A stretch of 64,000 nt of DNA from Novosphingobium terrae (lineage in GTDB: Bacteria > Pseudomonadota > Alphaproteobacteria > Sphingomonadales > Sphingomonadaceae): assembly GCF_017163935.1 (NCBI RefSeq), contig NZ_JABVZR010000001.1:3596001-3660000 (forward strand), in the 5' to 3' direction. Positions within the stretch are counted from its first letter, which is position 1. Each line of letters opens with the position of its first letter. A program made the translations under genes and the position numbers. This document shows positions 18,141 through 25,770 of the stretch, in pieces. Below the pieces are notes generated by a model. That model was not told where the DNA came from. It did no database searches and saw only the letters and a list, made by a program, of their open reading frames with translations.

Positions 18141-19153
18141 GCATCGCCGCCGTACTCATCATGCGCAATGAGGCGCGCTGCATCGCTCGCTGCCTCACCA
18201 GCCTTGCGCCGCATGTCGACCGCCTCTTCTGCCTCGACACCGGTTCAACCGACGACACCATCGCCATCGCCAGAGCCCATGGCGCCACGGTGGAGCAGAT
18301 GGTCTGGCCCGATGATTTCTCCAGGGCGCGCAACCATGCGCTGGCGCTGGCCGATGCCGACTGGAACCTGATCGTCGATGCCGACGAATGGATCGCCCAG
18401 GGCGGCGAACATATTCGCGCCTTCTGCAAGGGCGCGCCCCGCCTCGGCCGGGTCTGCGTGCTGAGCGATGATGACAGCGCGGGCATGCTGCAGGCAAGCG
18501 CCACCCCCCAAAGCCGCAGCTGGATCACCCGCCTCCTGCCGCGCGGCGTGCGCTTTTCAGGCCGCGTCCACGAGCAGGCGATCTCCGACCTGCCGCGTGA
18601 GAAGCTGGACGTGCAGATCGGCCATGACGGCTATCTGGCCGCGCATATGGTCGCCAAGCAGGGGCGCAACCGCGAGCTGCTGCTGGCCGAACTGGCCGCT
18701 CACCCCGGCGATGCCTATCTGCAGTTCCAGCTGGGCCGCGATGCCGAGGGCGCCGACCACCATGGCGAAGCCTGCCGCTGGTACGAGCAGGCGCTGGCGG
18801 GCGCCGCGCCCGATGTGCCATGGCGGCATGATCTGGTGGTGCGCTATCTGCATTGTCTGGGCCAGTCTGGCCGACGCCCGGAAGCGCTGATCATGGCCGA
18901 GGCGCAAATGGCCAACTTCCCGACCTCGCCCGACCTGTTCTTCGTCATCGGCAATCTGTGCCTCGATACCGCAGGCCATGAGCCTGCCCGCGCGCTGGAC
19001 CACTGGCTGCCGCTGGCCGTGACGGCATGGCAGCGCTGCCTCGAAATCGGCGAGAGGCCCGATCTGGAAGGCTCCGTCGCCGGGCGCGGGAGCCATCTGG
19101 CGCAGCATAATCTCGATGTTCTGCTAGGCGGGATGCAGCATTTGCCGGGCTGA
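18137..19153 (+). CDS. Family 2 glycosyltransferase
   Basis: A 338-residue GT2 enzyme. The GT-A fold is indicated by AAVLIMRNEARCIARCL at the start, then DTGSTDDTIAIA and the metal-binding NLIVDADEWI (about residue 80). The C-terminal half has helical repeats resembling TPRs (DAYLQFQLGRDAEG, ACRWYEQALAGA), as in several bacterial GT2-TPR proteins. The ATG at 18137 overlaps the preceding stop by 4 bp, so the two are translationally coupled and likely modify the same glycan. No polysaccharide export genes are nearby. Confidence 0.83.
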   Translation: MSIAAVLIMRNEARCIARCLTSLAPHVDRLFCLDTGSTDDTIAIARAHGATVEQMVWPDDFSRARNHALALADADWNLIVDADEWIAQGGEHIRAFCKGAPRLGRVCVLSDDDSAGMLQASATPQSRSWITRLLPRGVRFSGRVHEQAISDLPREKLDVQIGHDGYLAAHMVAKQGRNRELLLAELAAHPGDAYLQFQLGRDAEGADHHGEACRWYEQALAGAAPDVPWRHDLVVRYLHCLGQSGRRPEALIMAEAQMANFPTSPDLFFVIGNLCLDTAGHEPARALDHWLPLAVTAWQRCLEIGERPDLEGSVAGRGSHLAQHNLDVLLGGMQHLPG

Positions 19154-19182
19154 TTGAGGGGTTTTCAGGAAGGAAGAGGCAA

Positions 19183-19231
19183 TGCGAGGGGGTTACCCCC
19201 TCGCGCTCCCATGAATGTCTACCTTGCGCCC
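19183..19231. repeat. Hairpin-ended repeat, copy 5 (half)
   Basis: The hairpin module is at 19183-19210, followed by AATGTCTACCTTGCGCCC, as in copy 3. A purine tract (AGGAAGGAAGAGGC) precedes it. It begins 30 bp after the GT2 stop. The remaining 19232-19454 is lower in GC than its surroundings and shows no supported gene. Confidence 0.8.
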
Positions 19232-19454
19232 TGTCCTCGTCGTTACGCAAGTGTTCTGAGCGCTGCGTTTTTTGCTTTGCGCGTGCAGCTTTATTGGCCA
19301 GACATTGATTGCCTGCGGCGCACAGAAGGGCCGCTATCGGCAGGCCTCACCGCGTTGCTATCGCTCAAAAGATCATGCGCCTGCCGATTGCAGGCACCCA
19401 CAGGGCGAGGCACAAAGCGTTTATTCGAATTGCGAGCGGAATGATGGATCGTCA

Positions 19455-19901
19455 ATGAGCCAGCGCATAAACCAGCTGTTGCAAAGGCCGGATGAAGACT
19501 TGATCGAAAGATTGACGCTGCTGATCGAGAGTGCCGTCAGCGCACTCGATGAGGGTCAAGAATGCGCTCATGACATAGCAGAGATCAATCGCCTCTCTGG
19601 TGGAAGGCACTACAACCGTCATACCTTTTTCGAGCTGTATCGACACACCTCGGCAAGGACTTTTGCCGAAATTGCAGCCAAGGGCCGACCTCCTCTCTTG
19701 GAGAATCTTGACCGAGATGAGTTGATAGAGATTTTGGACGCAATCAAAGATCCAGACCTCTATCCCGAATATTTCATTGAGATTCTCGATCTTTCTTTGC
19801 CGAAAGTGTGGAGTAGCGACCTCATCTTTTGGCCGACTAAGGAACGATCGTCATCCGAACTTGCTGACTATCTCATCAGCCAAGATCAGAAAGAGGTCTA
19901 G
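19455..19901 (+). CDS. Hypothetical protein of low GC content
   Basis: A 148-residue protein I do not recognise. It is acidic and predicted helical (NQLLQRPDEDLIERLTLLI; DRDELIEILDAIKDPDLYPE), with no signal peptide or membrane segment. Coding GC is near 50%, down to about 40% in places, against about 65% around it; codon choice includes many AT-ending codons (ATT, AAA, TTG). Start ATG 19455. It is bracketed by opposite half copies of the intergenic repeat (19183 and 19977). Recent transfer is the simplest reading. The acidic helical look is reminiscent of small immunity-type proteins, but no toxin is adjacent. Confidence 0.6.
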   Translation: MSQRINQLLQRPDEDLIERLTLLIESAVSALDEGQECAHDIAEINRLSGGRHYNRHTFFELYRHTSARTFAEIAAKGRPPLLENLDRDELIEILDAIKDPDLYPEYFIEILDLSLPKVWSSDLIFWPTKERSSSELADYLISQDQKEV

Positions 19902-19976
19902 AGCGACATTATATATCCGCGAATCGGCTTACAACAACAGCCACCTCGCCCCCAAACCCAAACGCTGCACTCATAA

Positions 19977-20035
19977 CGCAAAGGCAGACAATAAAGGGAT
20001 TGCAAAGGGCGATGGCCCTTTGCCCGCCGGAGGCA
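19977..20035. repeat. Hairpin-ended repeat, copy 6 (right half, variant hairpin)
   Basis: Identical over 59 bp to 16578-16636. It contains GGCAGACAATAAAGGGAT and the hairpin GCAAAGGGC-GATG-GCCCTTTGC (20002-20023). It lies between the low-GC gene and the convergent end of the next minus-strand gene. Confidence 0.8.
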
Positions 20036-20054
20036 TCATCCCCGAACCTGAACC

Positions 20055-20636
20055 TTAAGCCGGACGCCCCGGATAACGGCACCCCTTCGTCATCCCCACA
20101 CCTTTCAGGAAACCGCGCCGCGCCATGCCCGCAGCGATGGCGGCTTGCAGCTTGCGCTCCTCGGCGCTGGCGCCTGAGACCTCGCGGATGATCCCGCGGA
20201 AGGGAATGAACGACCCCACCACCGTCTGGGCCACATGCCCTGCGCCAACGTTGCGCTTCTTCGCCTTGGCGATGTCCACATCATCGCCCAGCACCGCGTT
20301 CAGCTGCGACACCGCATTGGTGATCGCCGGGCAGCCCTTCAGCCCGGCAAGGCTATAGGGGTCCTGCTGGGCGCGCAGCAGCACGGGCGGGATCTCGCCC
20401 TTTTTCACATTGAGGTCGGTCAGCGGGGTCTCGGCCACCTGCTGGGCGTTGGGATTGTCCTTGGTGACGGGCTTGGGCGCCTTGTGGTCCTTCTCATCGG
20501 TCTTCTCGACGACGGGCTGGCTGGTGGTCTGCTGGGCATGAGCGATCAGGCTCCCCGCAGAAACAGACACCAGGGCGCCAAGCGCCATCGCCGCCGCGCG
20601 CAAAGGCCGAGGATTGGAGGATTGCAGCTTCACCAT
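20055..20636 (-). CDS. Exported protein of unknown function
   Basis: A 193-residue protein starting at ATG 20636 (MVKLQSSNPRP); an ATG three codons earlier is possible. A signal peptide (LRAAAMALGALVSVSAGSLI, cut near AHA-QQ) directs it to the periplasm. A lysine/proline-rich stretch follows (DEKDHKAPKPVTKDN). The C-terminal domain carries two cysteines (KGCPAITN and TKGCRYPG) that could form a disulfide. I do not recognise the family. Confidence 0.72.
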   Translation of the reverse strand: MVKLQSSNPRPLRAAAMALGALVSVSAGSLIAHAQQTTSQPVVEKTDEKDHKAPKPVTKDNPNAQQVAETPLTDLNVKKGEIPPVLLRAQQDPYSLAGLKGCPAITNAVSQLNAVLGDDVDIAKAKKRNVGAGHVAQTVVGSFIPFRGIIREVSGASAEERKLQAAIAAGMARRGFLKGVGMTKGCRYPGRPA

Positions 20637-20721
20637 CTGGAGCACCTTTCAAGCTGATATGAAACCATTATGCCCGAAGGCTCGGCAAGTTCCACATCGC
20701 TGCTTCAGGGCGCCCGAACGC

Positions 20722-20765
20722 AAAAACCCCTCGGCAAGCGAACTTGTGCCTGCCGAGGGGTTTTT
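20722..20765. terminator. Bidirectional terminator between lysC and the exported protein gene
   Basis: A perfect inverted repeat, AAAAACCCCTCGGCA (20722-20736) with TGCCGAGGGGTTTTT (20751-20765). The stem is 10 bp with A5/T5 flanks, so a T-run follows the hairpin on either strand. It lies just after the minus-strand lysC stop and would end lysC transcripts. Confidence 0.9.
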
Positions 20766-20803
20766 AAGCGAAACCTGTAACAGTTCCGCGACGTCGGAAG
20801 GCT

Positions 20804-22057
20804 TTAGCCGTCCAGACCGTAAGCGGTGTGCAGCAGGCGCACGGCCAGCTCGACCTCATCGGCGTCGATCACCACCGAGACCTTGATCTCGCTGGTGCTG
20901 ATCGCCTGGATGTTGATGCCGCGATCGGCCAGCGACTTGAACATGGTGGCGGCCACGCCCGCATGGCTGCGCATGCCCACGCCCACCACCGAGACCTTGG
21001 CCACCTTGGGGTCGGTCGTCAGCTTCTGATAGCCGATGACCTCGCGGTTGGCTTCCAGCACGGCCTGCGTGCGGTCCAGATCGGCCTGGGGCACGGTGAA
21101 GGTCACGTCGGTGTCGGTGTCTTCACGGCCGACATTCTGGATGATCATGTCGACGTTGATGTTGGCCTCGGCCAGCGGCATGAAGATGGTCGCCACGGCG
21201 CCCGGGCGGTCCGGCACGGCGGTCAGGATGACCTTGGCTTCGTTCTTGTCGGCGGCGATGCCGGTGATCAGCTGGCGTTCCATGTCCAAACCTTCCAGTT
21301 CCTCGTCGGAAACAATCATGGTGCCCGGCAGCGTGTCTGCGGCGGGCGCGTTTTCATCGATAAAGGAGGAGAGCACCTGCACCCGCACGCCCTCTTTCAT
21401 GGCGAGCGCCACACAGCGCGTCTGCAGCACCTTGGAGCCGACACTGGCCAGTTCCAGCATCTCTTCATAGGTGACGTTTTTCAGCTTGCGGGCCTTGGCC
21501 ACGATGCGCGGATCGGTGGTGTAGACGCCATCGACATCGGTGTAGATGTCGCAGCGGTCGGCCTTGATGCCGGCGGCCACGGCCACGGCGGAGGTGTCCG
21601 AACCGCCGCGCCCCAGCGTGGTGATGCGACCGTCTTCGGTCACGCCCTGGAAACCGGGGATGACGGCGATCTCGCCCGCAGCCATGCTGGCCAGCAGAGC
21701 TTCGGATTCGATGCTCTGGATGCGGGCCTTGGCATGGGCGTCGTCGGTCAGGATCGGCATCTGCCAGCCCAGCCAGCTGCGCGCCTTGCAGCCCATGGCC
21801 TGAAGCGTCATGGCCAGAAGGCCGCTGGTCACCTGCTCACCGCTGGCGACGACGACGTCATATTCGGCGGGATCGTAAAGCGCATGGGCCTCACGGCTGA
21901 AGTTAACGAGGCGGTCGGTCTCGCCCGCCATGGCTGAGACGACCACCGCCACCTCATGCCCGGCTTCCTGCTGGCGTTTGACGATGCCCGCCACGCGCCG
22001 AATACGCTCGGTCCCGGCCATGGAGGTGCCACCGAATTTCATCACGATGCGGGCCAC
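20804..22057 (-). CDS. lysC: Aspartokinase
   Basis: A 417-residue aspartate kinase, first step of the aspartate family (Lys, Thr, Met, diaminopimelate). The kinase domain opens VMKFGGTSMAG and contains GRGGSDTSAVAVAAG. Two ACT domains follow (VILTAVPDRPGAVATIF and VSVVGVGMRSHAGVAATMF), which bind lysine or threonine for feedback control. Length matches the mono-functional class. It is divergent from ubiG, with 83 bp between starts, and is ended by the bidirectional terminator. Confidence 0.96.
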   Translation of the reverse strand: MARIVMKFGGTSMAGTERIRRVAGIVKRQQEAGHEVAVVVSAMAGETDRLVNFSREAHALYDPAEYDVVVASGEQVTSGLLAMTLQAMGCKARSWLGWQMPILTDDAHAKARIQSIESEALLASMAAGEIAVIPGFQGVTEDGRITTLGRGGSDTSAVAVAAGIKADRCDIYTDVDGVYTTDPRIVAKARKLKNVTYEEMLELASVGSKVLQTRCVALAMKEGVRVQVLSSFIDENAPAADTLPGTMIVSDEELEGLDMERQLITGIAADKNEAKVILTAVPDRPGAVATIFMPLAEANINVDMIIQNVGREDTDTDVTFTVPQADLDRTQAVLEANREVIGYQKLTTDPKVAKVSVVGVGMRSHAGVAATMFKSLADRGINIQAISTSEIKVSVVIDADEVELAVRLLHTAYGLDG

Positions 22058-22140
22058 AACAGGCTCCTTACAACTTTGCCTTGAAGAAACTTGCCACCCC
22101 GCGCTTGCCCGGGGCGGACGCGGCGCTTTAGAAAGGGATC

Positions 22141-22878
22141 ATGAGCAACGCAACAGGCAACATTGATACAATCCGCAAGGCCGAAGCAGACCATTTCGGA
22201 AAGCTGGCGGCGGAATGGTGGAATCCGAAGGGTTCCTCGGCGATGCTTCACCGGCTTAATCCGGTGCGGCTGGGCTTTATCCGCGATTCCATCGATTCGC
22301 ACTGGAAGGGTGATTCGCGTTCCGTGCGCCCGCTGGCGGGCAAGACGGCTCTGGATGTCGGCTGCGGCGCGGGGCTCTTGTGCGAGCCTTTGGCCCGTCT
22401 TGGCGCGGCGATGACCGGCGTGGATGCGGCAGCGGAAAACATCGAGGCAGCGCGCGCCCATGCGGCGGGATCGGGCCTGCCGATCACCTATCACCATGGC
22501 GAACTCTCATCGCTGGGGCTGCGCGGCTTCGATCTGGTCACCAGCATGGAGGTGATCGAGCATGTGGCCGACAAAGCCGCCTTCATCGCCGCTCTGGCCG
22601 AGACGCTGGCCGACGATGGGCTGATGATCCTCTCCACCCCCAACCGCACGGCGGCCTCGCGCCTGCTGCTGATCGAGGCGGCGGAGCGCATCGGCATGGT
22701 GCCGCGCGGCACCCATCACTGGGACGATTTCATCACCCCGCCCGAACTGGCAATCCTGCTTCAGGATGCCGGTTTTCAGGTGGGCCAGCCGATGGGCATC
22801 GCCTTCTCGCCGCTGAAAGGCCTGCACCTCTCGGACGATATGAGCCTGAACTACATCCTGACCGCCAAACGCGGCTGA
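22141..22878 (+). CDS. ubiG: Ubiquinone biosynthesis O-methyltransferase UbiG
   Basis: A 245-residue SAM-dependent methyltransferase carrying out both O-methylations in ubiquinone synthesis. HFGKLAAEWWNPKGSSAMLH is the UbiG/Coq3 N-terminal signature. ALDVGCGAGLLCEPLARLG is motif I, DLVTSMEVIEHV is motif II, and LMILSTPNRT is post-II. The membrane-contacting insert GMVPRGTHHWDDF is present. It begins 4 bases after a run TAGAAAGGGATC that provides the ribosome site. Confidence 0.95.
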   Translation: MSNATGNIDTIRKAEADHFGKLAAEWWNPKGSSAMLHRLNPVRLGFIRDSIDSHWKGDSRSVRPLAGKTALDVGCGAGLLCEPLARLGAAMTGVDAAAENIEAARAHAAGSGLPITYHHGELSSLGLRGFDLVTSMEVIEHVADKAAFIAALAETLADDGLMILSTPNRTAASRLLLIEAAERIGMVPRGTHHWDDFITPPELAILLQDAGFQVGQPMGIAFSPLKGLHLSDDMSLNYILTAKRG

Positions 22879-22885
22879 ACCGGAA

Positions 22886-22909
22886 CCGGCGGCCTTGCGA
22901 GGCCGCCGG
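22886..22909. terminator. Hairpin between convergent ubiG and ArsC-like gene
   Basis: A 10-bp stem, CCGGCGGCCT (22886-22895) with AGGCCGCCGG (22900-22909), and a 4-base loop. There is no T-run, so it is a terminator-like or 3'-end-protecting hairpin rather than a classical terminator. Confidence 0.55.
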
Positions 22910-22921
22910 GCCTTCACCTGA

Positions 22922-23269
22922 TCAGAACACTTCAGCCCACTCGGGCTCCTTGAAGCCCACGGCGACGACCTTGCCGTCCTTCTCCACGATGGGCCGCTTG
23001 ATGGCGCTGGGGTTGGCGGCCATGATCGCCACGGCCTTGGCCTCGTCCAGATCGGCCTTCTGCTCCTCGGGTAGTTTCTTGAAGGTGGTGCCGGCGCGGT
23101 TGAGCACCTTCTCCCAGCCCACAGCCTGAGCCCAGCGCGCGATCTGCGCCTCATCGGCCCCGGCCTTCTTGTAATCATGGAAGGCGTAATCCACGCCCTT
23201 GGCGCCCAGCCAGGTGCGGGCCTTTTTCACCGTGTCGCAATTGGGGATGCCATAGAGGATGATCGACAC
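22922..23269 (-). CDS. ArsC/Spx-family protein (YffB-like)
   Basis: A 115-residue thioredoxin-fold protein. It opens [19 protein letters not shown], with the single family Cys in NCDTVKKA, and ends with [20 protein letters not shown], the typical KRP-hydrophobic motif. It lacks the extra cysteines of true arsenate reductases, and no arsenic genes are nearby. YffB-type function (possibly glutathione-linked reduction) is therefore more likely than arsenate resistance. Confidence 0.85.
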   Translation of the reverse strand: MSIILYGIPNCDTVKKARTWLGAKGVDYAFHDYKKAGADEAQIARWAQAVGWEKVLNRAGTTFKKLPEEQKADLDEAKAVAIMAANPSAIKRPIVEKDGKVVAVGFKEPEWAEVF

Positions 23270-23352
23270 GGGCGCTGCTCCTTTGCCTGCAAGAGAGGCA
23301 GCCCCTAGCGCAAGCTTACGCCGGCATCAAATCGTCAAAGCTTTAAGGGAGA

Positions 23353-23429
23353 TGGCGCATCCAGCAGGATTCGAACCTGCGACCCCTGCCTTCGGAGGGC
23401 AGTACTCTATCCAGCTGAGCTATGGATGC
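23353..23429 (-). tRNA. tRNA-Arg (anticodon CCG)
   Basis: The minus strand folds as a cloverleaf. The acceptor GCATCCA pairs with TGGATGC. The D arm is GCTCAGCTGGATAGAGT. The anticodon stem CTGCC/GGCAG encloses the loop CTCCGAA (anticodon CCG, reading CGG). The T arm is GCAGGTTCGAATCCTGC. The 3' CCA is encoded. Total length is 77 bases. Confidence 0.95.
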
Positions 23430-23529
23430 TTGCTCTGGCCATGCGACTAGCAGCGGTTGAATCGGATTGCCAGCCCTTTCAGCATTCAAAGCGCCGATGG
23501 CCCTCTTCCCAATCTTTCCATGCTGGCGC

Positions 23530-23718
23530 TCAGCCGGGCTCCCTCATCGGCTCATGCCCATCCTGCGCGCCATGAGCGACAACCGCATGCCTGTGCCCGG
23601 CGGACAGCTCGCCATAAGCTTTGTAACCGCTCAGGATCGACAGGCATAAGACGATCAGGAAGAAGCTGGCAAAAACCTGTTCCACCTCTTCATCCAGCAT
23701 CGGCTGATTGATATCCAT
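23530..23718 (-). CDS. Possible small single-pass membrane protein
   Basis: A 62-residue frame with one clear membrane helix ([21 protein letters not shown]) after an acidic N-terminus ([14 protein letters not shown]) and a His-rich tail ([16 protein letters not shown]). The ribosome site is poor (AGGCGG very close to the ATG). It lies alone in a 485-bp gap between tRNA-Arg and the ABM-domain gene. The regular helix favours a real protein, but no homology is claimed. Confidence 0.35.
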   Translation of the reverse strand: MDINQPMLDEEVEQVFASFFLIVLCLSILSGYKAYGELSAGHRHAVVAHGAQDGHEPMREPG

Positions 23719-23796
23719 GTCCGCCTGTATGCCTTCTGTCTTTCAGCGATCGGGGCGCTCTGCCCGCCCGGCGCCCTTGCCTGCACGCGCCGCGCT

Positions 23797-23825
23797 TGTC
23801 TCTCCGTAAGATTTACGGAGAGACA
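23797..23825. promoter_or_regulatory. 13-bp perfect palindrome with 3-base centre
   Basis: TGTCTCTCCGTAA (23797-23809), GAT, then TTACGGAGAGACA (23813-23825). It lies about 90 bp beyond the stop of the ABM gene and upstream (on the minus strand) of the small membrane frame. It may be an operator or an RNA hairpin; there is no T-run on either side, so it is not an obvious terminator. Confidence 0.5.
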
Positions 23826-23915
23826 TCCCGACCATGGTCGCAGCGCGATGATCCCTTGTCGCGCGCCAGAATCGTCAGGCGCCCGGCCATGGTTTGTGAT
23901 TATGCCGCAAGCAGC

Positions 23916-24215
23916 TCAGGGAAAGCGCCGCACCCGCGCCTCATCGGCCGCATACATCGTGAATTCGGCGTAGTAATCGTCACGCCCGCGCGCTTGGGCC
24001 GCCAGATGCTCGGGATTACGCGCCCAAGCCCTGGCCGCCTCGGTGCTTTCCCAGACCGAGATCGTCACCGTCTCGCCATCGGGAGCAGAGAAGCTCTTGT
24101 AATCGACAAAGCCCGGCTGCGCCTGCGCCAGCTCGCCCATGCGCGCGGCATCCGCCGCATAGGCGGCAGCATCGTAATCGGCTTTCTTACGGCTGCGGAA
24201 GACATTCATATACAT
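23916..24215 (-). CDS. Antibiotic biosynthesis monooxygenase (ABM)-domain protein
   Basis: A 99-residue ferredoxin-like-fold protein of the ABM/dimeric alpha-beta barrel type. Features are [11 protein letters not shown] at the start, [18 protein letters not shown] and [20 protein letters not shown], the pattern shared with heme-degrading or quinone-oxidising ABM members and with many uncharacterised ones. Cytosolic. It is divergent from aroC with 84 bp between starts. Function is not predictable. Confidence 0.75.
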   Translation of the reverse strand: MYMNVFRSRKKADYDAAAYAADAARMGELAQAQPGFVDYKSFSAPDGETVTISVWESTEAARAWARNPEHLAAQARGRDDYYAEFTMYAADEARVRRFP

Positions 24216-24299
24216 GCCCGCCCTCCTATCCCCCGCGCAACCTTATTCCAACCCCGCAACGGTGGACTTTTGCGAGAATGCGCGCCAAAGGCTGGCCAC

Positions 24300-25370
24300 A
24301 TGAGCTGGAACACCTTTGGCCGCATCTTCCGATTCACCACCTGGGGCGAAAGCCACGGGCCCGCGCTTGGCGCCGTGGTCGACGGCTGCCCTCCGGGTCT
24401 GGCGATCGACGAGAGCATGATCCAGCCCTTCCTCGACGCCCGCCGCCCCGGCCAGAGCAAGTTCACCACCCAGCGTCAGGAGCCCGATCAGGTGCGCATC
24501 CTGTCCGGTGTGTTCGAGGGCAAGACCACCGGCACCCCGATCAGCCTGATGATCGAAAACACCGATCAGCGCTCCAAGGATTATTCCGAGGTCGCCAAGT
24601 CCTACCGCCCCGGCCACGCCGATTACACCTATGACGCCAAATACGGCTTCCGCGACTATCGCGGCGGCGGGCGCTCGTCCGCGCGCGAGACGGCAGCCCG
24701 CGTGGCCGCCGGCGGCGTGGCGCGTCTGGTGATCCCCGAGGTGACGATCCTTGCTTACGTGTCGGAAATCGGCGGTGACGCCATCGATCCGGCCAATTTC
24801 GATGCCGACCAGATCCGCGCCAACCCCTTCTTCTGCCCCGATGCCGCTGCCGCGCAGCGCTGGGAAAAGATCGTGGACGACGCCCGCAAGGCCGGTTCCT
24901 CGGTCGGCGCCGTGGTTGAATGCGTGGCCACCGGCGTACCCGCCGGTTGGGGCGCGCCGATCTACGCCAAGCTGGATTCCGACCTCGCCGCCGCGATGAT
25001 GACCATCAACGCCACCAAAGGCGTGGAAATCGGCGACGGTTTCGCCGCCGCGCGCCTGACCGGCGAGCAGAACGCTGACCCCATGTATCCCGGCAATGAA
25101 GGCCCGCGCTTTTCCGCCAATCACGCGGGCGGCATCGCGGGCGGTATTTCCACGGGCCAGCCGGTGGTGACCCGCGTTGCCTTCAAGCCGACCAGCTCCA
25201 TCCTCACCCCCATGCCCACCATCACCCGCGAAGGCGAGGCGACGGAATTGTTCACCAAGGGCCGCCATGACCCTTGCGTCGGCATTCGCGGCGTGCCTGT
25301 GGTGGAAGCGATGATGGCGCTGGTGCTGGCCGACCATAAGTTGCTGCATCGCGGTCAGACAGGGCGATAA
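24300..25370 (+). CDS. aroC: Chorismate synthase
   Basis: A 356-residue enzyme converting EPSP to chorismate with reduced FMN, the last shared step of aromatic amino acid synthesis. The signatures are [13 protein letters not shown] near the N-terminus, [20 protein letters not shown] with the conserved basic cluster, and [16 protein letters not shown] at the C-terminus. The start is ATG 24300 ([10 protein letters not shown]), with AAAGG 8 bp upstream; the frame is open far upstream, but that part does not match the family. A full repeat copy follows the stop. Confidence 0.97.
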   Translation: MSWNTFGRIFRFTTWGESHGPALGAVVDGCPPGLAIDESMIQPFLDARRPGQSKFTTQRQEPDQVRILSGVFEGKTTGTPISLMIENTDQRSKDYSEVAKSYRPGHADYTYDAKYGFRDYRGGGRSSARETAARVAAGGVARLVIPEVTILAYVSEIGGDAIDPANFDADQIRANPFFCPDAAAAQRWEKIVDDARKAGSSVGAVVECVATGVPAGWGAPIYAKLDSDLAAAMMTINATKGVEIGDGFAAARLTGEQNADPMYPGNEGPRFSANHAGGIAGGISTGQPVVTRVAFKPTSSILTPMPTITREGEATELFTKGRHDPCVGIRGVPVVEAMMALVLADHKLLHRGQTGR

Positions 25371-25381
25371 GAAAAGGAAGA

Positions 25382-25606
25382 TGCGAGGGGATTATCCCCT
25401 CGCGCTCCCATAACGTCTCCCGGCGATAAGGCAGTGGCGCCGAAACACAGCGCCTCAACGGTCCCCCAGCGCCGCAGGCAGGCATCCCTTGAACGATAGG
25501 CTGCGCTGGCGATTTGAAAGCCTGCGGCGCCATGAATCCGTGCCGGACCGATAGGTTACGCGCCACGTGGACATTAACGGGAGCGCGAGGGTGTAACACC
25601 CTCGCA
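25382..25606. repeat. Hairpin-ended intergenic repeat, copy 7 (full, covarying)
   Basis: The left module (25382-25409) reads GCGAGGGGAT-T-ATCCCCTCGC, a paired change from the usual GT/AC. The right module is at 25579-25606. The first internal pair is CCAGCGC (25466-25472) with GCGCTGG (25503-25509), replacing the AAGGCGCC/GGCGCCTT of other copies but still paired. The second pair is GCGCCGCAGGC (25469-25479) with GCCTGCGGCGC (25520-25530). It lies between aroC and ahpC. Confidence 0.9.
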
Positions 25607-25646
25607 TTCTCTTTCCTGTCATACTACCATCACATAATCGCCTCGT

Positions 25647-25690
25647 CCGATCAGAACCACTGATCGGCAATCCTGTTCTGATTAATCGGG
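25647..25690 (+). promoter_or_regulatory. Palindromic candidate operator upstream of ahpC
   Basis: CCGATCAG (25647-25654), AACCA, then CTGATCGG (25660-25667) is a perfect 8-bp inverted repeat containing a T-N11-A core, the general LysR-type site pattern. A looser half (CTGATTAATCGG) follows about 27 bp downstream, towards ahpC. OxyR is a LysR-type regulator of ahpC in many alphaproteobacteria, so an OxyR site is a reasonable guess; the regulator itself is not in the window. Confidence 0.45.
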
Positions 25691-25770
25691 AAAGCCCACT
25701 TCGCATCTGCGGTGTGAGCCCCTATCTCCCCGTCAAGCAGTTCAACACCAAACGACCAAGGAGTTACCCC

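Noticed and set aside
19232..19454. Upstream extension of the low-GC gene from 19272
   Set aside because: Cys/Arg-rich residues with no helix pattern and no ribosome site; the change in codon use begins near 19455.
22922..23269. Arsenate resistance gene
   Set aside because: Only one family Cys and no ars neighbours; the sequence fits YffB-type proteins better.
23796..24299. N-terminal extension of chorismate synthase back to 23796
   Set aside because: The frame is open, but the extra residues do not match AroC and overlap the ABM-domain gene on the other strand.
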